Shown here piece by piece: positions 23,698-35,067 of a stretch of DNA of 64,000 nucleotides. Source of the stretch: Cenococcum geophilum 1.58 (Eukaryota; Ascomycota; Dothideomycetes; Gloniales; Gloniaceae). Made by a program: the position numbers and the translations under genes. The notes under the pieces were generated by a model that saw nothing but the letters and a program-made list of their open reading frames with translations, made no database searches and was not told the origin of the DNA. The stretch is from the NCBI GenBank assembly GCA_001692895.1, contig KV748185.1, forward strand, positions 1,240,001 through 1,304,000, read 5' to 3'. The stretch's first letter is position 1; every line of letters begins with the position of its first letter.

Positions 23698-25410
23698 ATG
23701 TCGTCGGGCGCCTCCTCTATGGTCCTGGTCAAGAGACCACGGAGATCTGCTCCTAAAGTGAAGACGGGCTGCACAACATGCAAGTACGTTCATCAGATAT
23801 AACCACAAGCGGTTAAGCTTGATATGCGGCTAATCCTTAATCAAAAGAATCCGACGAGTCAAATGTGGTGAGGAGAAGCCTTGCTGCATAAGGTAACATG
23901 GCCCATGTACAATCATTCGTCCTCTAATCCAGCCAGATGCACCAGCACGGGTCGCAAGTGCGACGGCTATGCTCAAAGCACCAATGACAATCAGTCTGAA
24001 GCACTTGCCGTGAAACGAGTATCTGGTCCTCGATATGGCGTCCCAACCCTTCAAATTTTGGGCGACAATGTCCATTATCTGGAATTCTACCACCATTGCG
24101 CCGGCCCGACCATTTCCAGCAAATTTGATAAAGAATTTTGGTCTCAAACATCTCTCCAAATGGCCCAATCGGAACCTTGTGTCCGGCACGCCTTAATTGC
24201 TCTCGGTTACCTCAACAAGATCGAGACGGGAAGCTTAAAGGATGCTCGCTCAGGTTTTATGGCCGCCTCTGAGCAAAAGACCTTGCTATTCCACTACAAT
24301 AAAGCCATCAATTCTCTGGTTCAAAGAATATCTGAATCGTCTTACTCTCCCGAGATTGGGCTCGCCTCTTGCATACTCTTCATCTGCATAGAGTTTCTAC
24401 GCGGAAACTATGACACGGCCTTTGCACATTTCAACAGTGGTCTCAAAATCATATCTGCATTCAAGAGAAGTCAGATACTATCTCCCGTTAAGAGTTTAGG
24501 CCCTAGTATGATTGAAGAATCATTGATACCCATGTTTATTCGAATGATGGCAACGGCACTGTTATACGGCGTACCTGCAGAGCAGGTCTTGCATACCTCT
24601 TACTATCCATTAGAAATTCAAGAGCGTCCATTTACCTCGGTATTAGAAGCACAATCGTCGATTCACAACATTCGAAACATGGCCATGCTTTTCATACGCA
24701 ACATAGGGCAGAAGCTCACTAAGCCGAGACTAATCACCGAGGAAGACTTGCAACATCAGAAAGATATTCTGGAATCTCACCGTGCCTGGTTCTGCGCCCT
24801 CGAAGAGCTTGAACGTAAGACGACGCTCTCGAAGGAAGATGCAATTACGGCAAACTCTCTCAAAGCAAACTACTACTGCACCTACATCTTTACTGCCTGT
24901 GCTACACACACGAACCAGATCGCGTACGACCAGCATCTCGATGGCTTTAAAGCCTTGATCAACCACGCCAGAATCGTCCTTGATTCCATAGGAAGCACCT
25001 CGTCTAGTTCTCCCGCCGCAAACTTTACTTTTGAAATTAGCATCATCCCATACCTCTACTTCGCCGCTTCCCGTTGCCGCTGCCCCGTTACCCGCCGCGA
25101 AGCCATCTCTCTCCTCGAGCGCAACCCGCCTCGGGAAGGCCTCTGGGATGCGCAGCAACACGTCGCCGTCACCAACCGCATCATCGAGATTGAGGAAAGC
25201 GAACTGGATCCTGTCACGGGTTGGCCAGTGGAGCGGACGAGGATCTGGAGTACGATTATCAATGGGGATATGGATGGAAGTGGGAGGTTTCCGGTTTATT
25301 TTGCGGTGGGGATCTGGGGTGAGGGGAGGGGTGTGCCGCCGTTGCCGCCGGGGATGGTGCTGAGTGGGAGTCCGGAGGGGAGGATGTGGAAGGAGTGGTT
25401 TGTATTGTAA
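23698..25410 (+). CDS. Zn2Cys6 fungal transcription factor, 534 aa, two introns
   Basis: Three exons are inferred: 23,698-23,783, 23,848-23,892 and 23,937-25,410. The introns (64 and 44 bp) begin GTACGT and GTAACA and end AAAAG and GCCAG, each with a CTAAT branch-like motif. Splicing gives 534 residues and an exact C-x2-C-x6-C-x6-C-x2-C-x6-C cluster (Cys 25, 28, 35, 42, 45, 52; CKIRRVKC then CTSTGRKCDGY) that binds two Zn ions and DNA in the nucleus. A basic KRPRR lies before it. From residue about 91 (YLEFYHHCAGP, later EPCVRHALIALGYL) to the end it resembles the Fungal_trans_2-type regulatory region; the C-terminus has LLERNPPREGLWDAQQHV and PVERTRIWS. An alternative in-frame ATG at 23,575 would add 41 residues; I prefer 23,698 (CAACATGTC) because the motif follows at the usual distance. 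No RIP-type stops. Target genes unknown. Confidence 0.92.
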
Positions 25411-25529
25411 TATCGACAACGAGATGAGTCGGCATTGTGAAGAGCTAGATACTGAGAGAAAGAATCAGGTTTAGGTAAGTACTCTAAATCACCGTATCCT
25501 AGATGAAGTCTAGTAGCTTAATGCTTTAG
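25411..25529 (+). other. Spacer between transcription factor gene and dehydrogenase remnant
   Basis: This 119-bp spacer is 3' flanking DNA with no recognisable coding content. The shift from unmutated to stop-bearing, TA-enriched sequence happens here or just downstream. No strong poly(A) signal is evident. Confidence 0.4.
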
Positions 25530-26519
25530 TGGGAGGTGCAGACGAAAGCTTGATTCCGATACCAACCACCCAAGACACAACCAACTCTACCGTGGAACAC
25601 GACTATTTCATGCCATCTGACATCTTCGCTACCGGCTGGGCTAGTGTTGATCGGGCCGGCTTCTAGACAGGTGACTTAATCGCGGTGTTCAGTGCCGGGC
25701 TCGTCGGGCTTCTCGCGGTATACTCTGCAATCTTACGTGGTGCGTCAAACGTCTACGTAGTTAACCATGTATAGGACCGTCTAAATCTAGCAGCCTTAAA
25801 TCGGTGTAATTCTGATTTATTTTGTGGATGCGGATCCTATTACTTAGATTTTAGCCTTTAAACTTAAGATGGAGGCTTTTAATACATAATTTCAATACGA
25901 GGAAGATGTTATTATAAGGTAGATAATTAATATTACTTATTACAGAGGGGGTATAGGCTAGATTAGGGCGTTTAAAGCATAGGAGAAGTTCCCTAGTGCC
26001 CTATTTAGGGATAATATAGCTCCTAACGTGGCGTTTCTGGTGTTATAGTTCTTTAGCAAGTGTTAGCGACTCAGTCAATCGAGGCACGAGCACGGTAAGA
26101 AGGACGCGCAAGCCTGTACGATTGGATTGTCTATAACGAGGATCTAAAGCTAGAGAAAGGAAAGGAGAAGGAGAGCAGCGCCGCTCGATGTTTTATAAGA
26201 TCTTCGCGTCACGTGACCGCAATATGCCCATCTGTGGCAACTTGCCAGTACGGAGGACTGCAAAGTTCTGCCGACCGAGTTCTGCCAACCGAGTTCTGCC
26301 ATTTTCTGCCAGTGCCGTAACAGCAAGAACCTAGGTTTTTAAAGCGGCGGTATTAATTTGAAGATATATGCCCCAATGCTCATTAATTTTATCTATAATA
26401 GGAAGGCGCATTCTAGCTTTATTGCTTCTGTAGTAATTAATATTAAGGATACGCCAGAGTATTACGCGCGCTTTAATGGTCAGGAGGAAGTTAGTTTTTA
26501 TTCGTTTTCCATATGTTAA
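25530..26519 (+). pseudogene. Zinc-type alcohol dehydrogenase (MDR family), 5'-truncated and decayed
   Basis: The remnant covers roughly the last 235 of about 390 residues of a medium-chain zinc alcohol dehydrogenase, close to the glutathione-independent formaldehyde dehydrogenase-like group. From about 25,538 it reads ADESLIPIPTTQDTTN, DYFMPSDIFATGWASVDRAG, the Rossmann segment SAGLVGLLAVYSAILRGAS and VYVVNHV. After a 1-base frameshift near 25,800 follow FVDADP, INITYYRGGIG and FFSK. A solo LTR interrupts there, and beyond it the frame continues (SGGINLKIYAPM, SFIASVVINI, TPEYYARFNGQEE) to a stop at 26,517. Internal TAG/TAA codons stand where Gln is expected. The catalytic-domain N-terminus with the zinc ligands is missing. 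Confidence 0.8.
26061..26322. repeat. Solo LTR (262 bp) inside the dehydrogenase pseudogene, little mutated
   Basis: The LTR starts TGTTAGCGACTC and ends CAGTGCCGTAACA, flanked by target duplication GCAAG (26,056-26,060 and 26,323-26,327). Removing it with one target copy restores FFSK|NL of the dehydrogenase, which fixes the borders. It keeps many CpG and CpA sites, a CACGTGAC-type motif and tandem GAGTTCTGCC units (26,270-26,312). No internal retrotransposon sequence remains, so it is an LTR-LTR recombination product. Strand is not determined. Confidence 0.88.
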
Positions 26520-27045
26520 CCTAAATCGGATTTCCTTACTACTATTGTACTACTGTCTGTCGACCCAGATCGTATTTATATACTTTGTCTTAGTTGTTTC
26601 TTAATTTATAACTAATTACCCTCTTTCTTAATCGAATGTCTTATTAAATGTTTTATTACCTATTTTTATTACTAATTACTAACTAGAACTTTAAGGTCAA
26701 GTTATAGGAGTAGAAGAGGGTATATACTAAGTATAAGGAGCTAGGTCTACCTAAGGTAGATAATAATTATTTAATAAAAGACTTTATATACGTAGTCGAG
26801 TTAATTACACTAGGCTAGTTAAAATATTAGAAGAATAAATTTTAAAGGCTTAAGTAAAAGAACAAGACTCTTTCTAACTTCTTTAAACTAGTCGAAATAT
26901 ACCGAAACCACTGTTGTACGGAGCTTGCCTAGAAGGGTAAGACTCTATAAAGATCCTTTATAGTTACCTTTAAGGACAAGTCAAATAAGTTACCGAATTT
27001 AAAGCCTAATTCGAAGCCTAAATTATTATTAGTAGATAAGAGGAA

Positions 27046-27471
27046 TGTAACGGAACCTTGTAGCAGGAACTACGATGGGTTCTATTAATGGGCTAGGTGT
27101 GTAGGAAATGTAAAGATAGTAGTTAACAACGTAATAACAATTGGTGGAGTGGTTGCCTAATAGATTAACTCTAATTATATTCTAAGAATTACTATAAGGA
27201 AGGAACTATCTAGGTAGGGACTAAGGGTCCTTAAATACACAACTGTACTCCTATAAAATCCTCCTTATACGCGATATATGTGTTATATATAAGATACGTA
27301 AGTTCCCTTCGTTCCTTACGTTTCTTATATAGCACCTTATATAACCTTGGCTACTATTTCTCGTTATATAGTTCTACGGGTTCCATCTTAGACCGTACTT
27401 ATATTAACCAACTAGCTTCCTCTAACTCTTCTCTAAGTAGTTATAATATTATACTTAAAGCGTCCGTAATA
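27046..27471 (-). repeat. 3' LTR of B2
   Basis: The 426-bp LTR starts TGTAACGGAACC; the inner end reads CCGTAATA, where CA has become TA. Confidence 0.9.
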
Positions 27472-27488
27472 CCATCTCCCTCCTCTTT
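27472..27488 (-). other. Polypurine tract of B2
   Basis: On the minus strand AAAGAGGAGGGAGATGG abuts the 3' LTR. The same tract is kept in B3 (45,402-45,418). Confidence 0.75.
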
Positions 27489-27489
27489 A

Positions 27490-30400
27490 TCTTCGTCCTT
27501 AAAGATACCTAATATCTTTAAGTCGTTTACTAGAGGTATAATGTCCGTCTAATTAATTTAGTTAATATTATTACTTATAATGCTTAAAGCTTCTTCTTCT
27601 TTATACGCGCAACGTCGTGCTTGTACTATTACTATAATATTATCGCTTAGTAAAATAATACTATCTCCGTGTTCTTGTTGCTTAAAAGAGGGGCTAGTAT
27701 ATATTACGTTGGCGAGTCCCTTATCTTAGTAACCCTCCTTTTATTTAAAGTGCACTAAAGCAAACGTTTAATTATCTTGCGATGTTCGCTTTACTTCTAA
27801 CGCTAAGTATACGCGTCCTATAACTCTTAATAGTCTTTAAGTTCCCTAAGTAATTTATTATAGGGTTTTGTATTTAATCTGCTGCTATAAAGCTTAATAG
27901 TAACCTAGCGTAGGCCCTTGCTAAATTTAAGCATTCTTAGGATGCGGAATAAAAGGCTCTAGATACTTACATTACGGCATTTACTCGTTTACTTCGTCTT
28001 AAGAAAGTGCGTAAGAAGGTCCGTTTTAAGGAGTAGAAACTTATAGAATAAGGTCTACAGAAACTTAGTAATAAAAGAATAGGTTCTCTTCTAACAGAGA
28101 AGTAAATAACTCTAAATAGCTTGGTAGTTGCTCTTTCTAGGTCCCCCTTAGGTAACTTATTCTTTAGTAATTTCTCTTTATTAATATTACCTAACCTATT
28201 TTCTTCTAATACTCCTATACCTTTCCTATAGCATTCTTTAAATTCTCTAGTAGCTCCTAGGCAGTCTTAGTGTAGCCTATCTACTTAACCTTATACTATG
28301 TTTTATTATTAATATCCTTATAACTAACAATCCTTAAAACTTACTATTTATCTTCTTCTTATCCTTTATACGTGTCTGCCTTATAAACTAGTGGCTTAAT
28401 ATTCCTATATACTAGCTCTAGCATCGTAATATACTATATAGGGTAGATCTTTATTTTAGCTAGTAGGTTTAACTTAAATATAACTAGTGAAATCCTCTAT
28501 ATAATTTTAAAAGGTCCTAGTCTAATATAGTCCAACTTCTTACTTAGTTGTCAACTTTTAAAATTTTTGTGTAGTAGCTATACTTTATCTCCCTCCTTAA
28601 GATCTAGTCCCTTAGATCTCTTAGCATCGTAGTACTTTTTTATTCTTTACTATACCACCTTAGCTATTTCCATAAGGTCTATATAAAGATTTATTAAATC
28701 CTTTATTCTTTACTTAGCTATACTACTTATTTTCTTTACTTATTATAGCGATAATAATATTCTTGGCTTATATCTATAATTCGCCTTAAATAGTGACGTA
28801 CCTATTCCTTCTTATAGTGTAGTATTATATGCAAACTATATAACTAGTAATAGCAATACCTAATTATTCTATACGTAATTAATATAATGCCTTAGATACT
28901 ACTCTAGTATCTAGTTTAATCTTTCCGTTTAACTATCTATCTGCGGATAATATATAGTGGAAGTTACTGCTTAAACTCCTTATTCCGCTAAGAATACCTC
29001 CTAAAATGCTACTATAAATCTTAGATCTCTATCCGATATAATTTTATTTAATGCTCTATGTCTTATAAATACTTCTTTAATATAAATTCTAGCGATATCT
29101 TCTACTAAGATTTCTTCCGTATAGGCTATAAAGTATCCCTACTTTATAAGCTTATCTACTATTACTAAGATTACGTTATAATCTTATCTAGTAATAGGAT
29201 CTCTTAACTTTAGTAACTTAATAATAAAGTCCTATAATATAACCTCCTATAGTCTCTTTAGTATTTTAATAGGTTATAGCCCTTTATACGGCTTATACCT
29301 TATTAGCTTATTCCTTTAGTAATCTAAATACTCTTTAGTAACTCTTCTAGCTATCCTCTAAATTTTATTAATAATATACTCCTCCTAAAGTCTTAACACT
29401 AAGCCTATAGCTCTATTATGTCCTTAAGTTAGAAGTCCTCCACGAATTACTCTGCTATACTTCTTAGGATATACTTTACTTCTTAATTTTTATATATATC
29501 TAACTATAGATCTTCTACCTATACTTTTAGAATTCTTTATACCTAAAAGCTTTCTAATATCTTATAGACCTTTTTTAACTTATTCTTTTATATAGCTGTA
29601 ATTTTTGGATAATTATACCTAATTAGTCTATCTATATCTTTTTGCAGTAAAGCCCCTAATAGCTTATTGTCATTTTATAGTTTAGCCTTTTAACTTAACG
29701 TATTAGCTCGCGTGTTGTCTATACCCTTAGTATACTAAATCTTAAAATAGTATTCTATAAGCATCTCTGCCTATCTAACCTATCTTTAGTTAAGTTCCTT
29801 TATTATTAGGAATTCTATTAGGTTCTTATAATCTGTTTTAACTATAAATAGTTTTTCTATACCTTATAAAAATACTCTCTATTTCTTTAGTATTATAACT
29901 ATACCTAACAACTCCTTATTATAGATGTTATAGTTTAACTCTAGTAGTGTTATCTTCCGACTATAATATACTACTAAATACTATCTATCTAGATGCCTTT
30001 ATATAAAATATACTTTTAGTATAAAGTCTAATATATCTATTTCTACAACCGTCTCTAGTTCTAGTTAATAGATCTTAAGAACTAGCTCCTAGGTAAATAA
30101 CTCTTTAATTTCCTTAAAGAGTTTTTGCTGTTCCTTTCCCTATACCTATAGTTTTTCTTTCTTTATTAATTGCGTAAATAGTTTAATATTCTTTAACTAT
30201 TGCGCTATAAACCTTCTGCAGTAATTATAAAACCCTAGGAATAATCTTAACTATATAACGTTCTCTAGTTTATACTAATTCGCTATAGCCTTAATCTTCT
30301 TTAGATCTATACTACGTTGGCCTAGTTTAATAATAAATTTAACAAAATTGGTCTTCCTAGTAAAGAACTCGCATTTCTTAATTGCTACTAGCATTTATTC

Positions 30401-33400
30401 TTCCTATAGTCTCTTTAAAACCCATTTAACGTGTTCTCTATACACTTCTTTATTTATTAAGTAGATAATAATATCGTTAAGGTATACTATAACAAATTCA
30501 TCTAAATATTCTCCTAATATATTGTTAATACGCTTCTAGAACGTTGCTAGTGTATTTATAAGCCTAAATTATATAACTAATGATTTATATAGTCCTTCCT
30601 TTAACCTAAAGGCTGCCTTTTATTTATTACCTTCCTTAATCCTAATTTAATAGTACGCCTATCTTAAATCTATTTTCGTAAAAATTTACGCATTACCTAT
30701 TCTATTTTAGATTTCGCTAATTAAGGGTAAAGAATATCTATCCTTTCTAGTAATGCTGTTTAATTGTCTATAGTTAATACATATCCTTAATTTACTATTC
30801 TTTTTTAGTACGAATAGTACTAAATAACCCGCTAATAACTATAATAGTCTAATATATCCCTTTTATAAGTTCTCTTAAATAAACTCTTTTAATACTCTAC
30901 CTTCTTCTTTGGTAAGCTTATAGATTAAAAAAAACCTTAAACTTATTCCTGGTTCTAATTCTATTTTATAGTCCTATACTATATACTTTAACAGCTTTTT
31001 ACTCTTAGGTGACTATAGTTTCTTACTATACTTATAGTATCTTTTTGGTATATAGCTTAGCCCTTTTTTCGTTTCTTTATAGGTTGCTCCTACTTAATAT
31101 TATACTAACTTAGCTTATTATTATATCTTACGGCGTTATATATCTCTAATATTAACCTAACTTATAACCTAATTAATCTTTAGATTATATTTCTGCAACT
31201 AAGGCATTCCTAATACTGCCTTATTATTTCCTAATAGTAATATATTAAAAGACATCTTAACTTATCTTTCTTTAATAGTTAGCTAAATAGGTCCTATTTT
31301 AAGATTAATAATACCTCTTCCATAGGCTATTAGATCTCCTAAAATTATTACTAATAGGTAAGGACGTTCCTTTTACCTATATAGTAACCCTATTCTTTTA
31401 ACTGCTACTAGCAAGATATAGTTCCTTATTGCTCCACTATCTATTAATGCCTTAAACTGTTAATCTTGCCATTTAACTTATAAATTTAGGTATTATTCTT
31501 AAATTCCTTTAAGGGTCTAAGGCTCTACTACTAGCTCCCTTTGGTCCCGTAGGCCTCTACTTTTCCTAACTACTAGCTATTAGATCTTATTTATACTTAG
31601 TCTAACTTAGGCTAATACTTAATTCGTTTTTTATCTTTAATATACTATAGATAGATATTCTCTAGATATTCCCACTATTATTATTTATCTAGGTATTCTT
31701 CCGTAAGGAATTTTCCTAGTTAAAGTATTAAGTCCCCTTATTTTTAAACTTCTACTAGGTGCTAACTATATATATACTTAACGTTTTAATACTTCGCCTT
31801 ATCCGTCATCTAATATATCCTTATTAGAAACTTCTAATTTTTATCCTTTAATGCTCTATGTATATTATATATATTATTCATATATATTATCCATAATAGT
31901 ATATAATATACTTAATGTCTTAAGTTAACTCTCGGTTCGTCTTTATCTTAGAGTTTAAACCTTTCTTATATTAATCTAAGCGTTATAACTTTATTTATAG
32001 GTACTAAGATTTACCTTTTACTTCTCTAGTCCTCTAATTACTCCTCTAAATCCTTTAATATTATAATTAAGGCCCCCCTAATATAAGTTATAGCCTTTTC
32101 TATAATTAAGTGGTCTTAGATAACTTTTTTATCTAACCATATATAGAAATTCTCCCACTTGTCATTATATTATTGCCTATACTACTTTTAGTATAGCTGC
32201 TTAAGTATATACGGCTCGTCTATAAGGAAATATCTCTTTATTACTATGTTATAATAGCCTTTAATATATTATTCCTTAAACCTAATAGGAATCCCTAAAT
32301 CCTCTTCTTATTCTAGTTTAGTAAGCTACTTAGCTCTTAGTATGCCTATTCTAGGCCTATTAGTAATTCTTTATACTAGCGCTCTGTCCTTTATACGTCC
32401 TAATATGCTAGATATCTTATTTAGTTTCTGTTCTTGCTATAAGGTAATTCTTACCCTAAATTCCTCTATAGTTTCTTTTACGTCGCGTCTTATAAGTAAA
32501 TCCTTAAAGTCTTTATACTTTTTAATCTTAGTATTAACTTTTTAATCTTTAGGCTAAACACTATATTCCCCTAGTAAGTCTTCTAGGTCTATATATCTGT
32601 CTCCTAGTCTAATTGCTATTTACGCTATAGATTTTCTAATCTATAAAAAAGCTCCTTACCTCTTACTTATAGGTGTTTTAATTCGCGCTCTAAATTCTTA
32701 ACCCCTTAGATTCTTTAATCCTAAGCTTGCTTCTAACTTAAGCTTAGCTTTAGCCTTAGTCTAACTAGGTTTTACTAATATCCTTATCTTATCTTAAGAG
32801 TCCTAAATCTTACTTATCTTATTTTAAAAGTCTTATACTATTAGGAGCACTTATCCCGCGCTTATTCGTATATCTTTAAACTAAGCTACTACTCTACTTT
32901 ATCGGTTTCTGTCCATTATAGGTCTTTAAGCTTACCTTATCTCGTCTTAAGAATCTTAGTTATTTCTTATCTTATCTTAAGAATCTTAAGCCTTTAGCCT
33001 TTTACCTTTATTAAGTGGTAAGCTAGCACTAGCAGTTATCTGCTTACTTAATCGTCTCTAAATATTACTTCTTCCGTCTTATAAAGCGATAGATGCTATA
33101 TCCAACGGTATTATAATACCCGTTACTAAACCTTGCTTTATAGCGGTCTTAGTCTCTACTTCTATTGCGTTATTAAGGTTTAAATACCCCTAGTTAGTTC
33201 CTTTACTATCCTTATTACTGTTAATTAATAAGTACTTTAACTCTATTATTATTATTACTAATTTTTATCTATATATTGTTATAATATCTTAATCTAGCTT
33301 ATAGAGTTAATCTTATTCTTTATTTAACTTTTTAGTTTCTTTAAGTCCTTTTAACTTTAGCTCTTATAGCTAATAGCTTACACTATACTTAGTGTCCTTA

Positions 33401-34640
33401 TAAATTTGGTATATGTTATTATAACAAAACGCGAAACTTTTAATTAAATACTCTTTTATTTCTTATAGTATACTATTATCCCTCTATATGTATATGTTAT
33501 ATACTATTAATCTAGTTCCCTTTATTATATAGTAACTCTAACTATCTTTATAATCCCTTATAAAGTAACCCTATTTCCTATAATTTATATAAGCTCTATC
33601 TTTAAACTATTAACTTTATTATAGAGTCCGCCTAAATATCTTCTGCTATTAAGATCTCTAGTTTAGCCTCTACTCCTTAGTCCTATAATTACTAAATCCT
33701 TAACCTTTAGGTTTCTATAGTTTTTTACTTTATCTCTTATAGGTTTCTTTAGTACCGCTTAGGTCTATTAGCTCTACGCTATACTATAATTTCTAATTTA
33801 GCTTTAGTTATTATGTACTCTACGTCTTATATAACTATAAAACTCTATCCTAGCCCTTCTTAGCCTATTCCCTTTAGAAGATCCTATTATTAATCTTAAT
33901 TGCTTAATCTATTAATTCCCTTAAGGTATCCGCATCTTCTATTAGAATAATTACGTCCTAGACTTTAGCCTTAAGTCCTTATTTATACTATACTATAAGC
34001 GCCTTATTATTCCATTTAACCTATATTATAAGTATTTAAAACTATATCGTATACTTAATTACTAAAGTTCGCTATATTAGGTCCTAAAGCTTTTTTTTTA
34101 CTATAGTTATTACTTCTAGGTCCCTAAATATTTATATTAATTATTCCGTAAATCCTATCTAGCTAGAAAACACAAATTATACCTCTTAATTAGCAGTAGT
34201 TATTCCGTTAGTCTATATTTCTATTAAGTAGGGTTTAAACTATTTAAGTGCCTAACCCGTTAGGAATAGTCCTGCGTAGGCTATCTAGTCTATTATTATA
34301 GCTAACTTAGCCCCTTCTTACATAACTTTAAAATATATTTATGTTAAAAATCCTTTAAGCTTTAATCTCTTTCCTAAGAATCGTTTAATTAATAGTAATT
34401 TAACCTTTACTACTCTAATTCTATTAAGTCTGTTTTTAAGTACCGTATTATTTTCTATTAATTAATCTACTATTTCTTATAATTATTTTACCGTTATAGG
34501 TTGTTGCGAGTTAGTATCCGCTATACTAGTATTACCCCCTAACCTTAAAGTAGTTGCCGCCGTTAATAGCGTTGTAGTAGCTGCTTTTGGTAGTGTATTA
34601 TTTAACTCTTTATATTTAATACTATAACCAGGTAGTAATT
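27490..34640 (-). pseudogene. Gag-Pol remnant of B2
   Basis: Minus-strand landmarks: the zinc knuckle near 33,560, where Cys/His positions are Tyr (AYINY-K-GYFIKDY); a protease active site still reading ALIDSGAIRNYI (about 31,455-31,415), the best preserved of the three B copies; RT with VYLNDIIIY (about 30,485-30,455), where YLDD has lost its first Asp to Asn. RNase H and integrase follow. More than 2 kb separates zinc knuckle and protease; this long stretch is basic and repetitive and I cannot assign it a domain. Confidence 0.82.
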
Positions 34641-34641
34641 A

Positions 34642-35067
34642 TGTAACGGAACCTTGTAGTAGGAACTACAATGGGTTTTATTAATAGGCTAGGTATATAG
34701 GAAATGTAAAGACAGTAGTTAATAATATAATAATAACTAGTAGAGTGGTTGCCTAATAGATTAACTCTAATTGTATTCTAAGAATTACTATAAGGAAGGA
34801 ACTATCTAGGTAGGGACTAAGGGTCCTTAAATACACAACTATACTCCTATAAAATCCTCCTTATACGCGATATACGTATTATACGTAAGGTACGTAAGTT
34901 CCCTTCGTTCTTCGCATTCCTTACGTAGCACCTTATATAACCTTAGCTACTATTTCTCGTTATATGGTTCCATGGGTTCCATCCTAAACCGTGCTTGTAT
35001 TAACCAACTAGCTTCCTCCAACTCTTCTCCAAGTAGTCGTAATATTATACTTAAAGCGTCCGTAACA
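34642..35067 (-). repeat. 5' LTR of B2
   Basis: The 426-bp LTR starts TGTAACGGAACC, ends CCGTAACA, and is followed by target copy AGGAA. Confidence 0.9.

Larger units (their letters stand above)
27046..35067 (-). mobile_element. Complete Gypsy-type LTR retrotransposon B, copy 2 (B2)
   Basis: The 8,022-bp element has 426-bp LTRs at both ends and a perfect target duplication AGGAA (27,041-27,045 and 35,068-35,072), inserted within Copia G. Minus-strand order: 5' LTR, Gag with zinc knuckle (near 33,560), protease (near 31,430), RT (31,000-30,200), RNase H, integrase (about 29,500-28,300), polypurine tract, 3' LTR. It has the same orientation as B1 and B3. All frames are broken by RIP-type stops. 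Confidence 0.94.

Noticed and set aside
23830-24189. 119-codon minus-strand open frame
   Set aside because: Antisense to exons 2-3 and intron 2 of the transcription factor; the sense side has the exact Zn2Cys6 spacing.
25031-25363. 110-codon plus-strand open frame in another frame
   Set aside because: Overlaps the transcription factor coding exon and has low-complexity Ser/Arg composition; an out-of-frame shadow.
24730-25419. 229-codon minus-strand open frame
   Set aside because: Shadow of exon 3 of the Zn2Cys6 gene; Pro/His/Arg-rich composition is typical of an antisense reading of GC-rich coding DNA.
26041-26322. LTR starting at the TGTTATAG at 26,041
   Set aside because: No target duplication with that start; starting at 26,061 gives GCAAG on both sides and restores the host frame.
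25840-26520. First reading of this stretch as 5' Gag of Copia G
   Set aside because: The plus-strand reading aligns better with the C-terminal half of the zinc alcohol dehydrogenase, and the frame runs through the solo LTR to a proper stop at 26,517.
32342-32545. 67-codon plus-strand open frame, with a near-copy at 50,222-50,446
   Set aside because: Looks conserved, but only because B2 and B3 are copies; it is antisense to the element.
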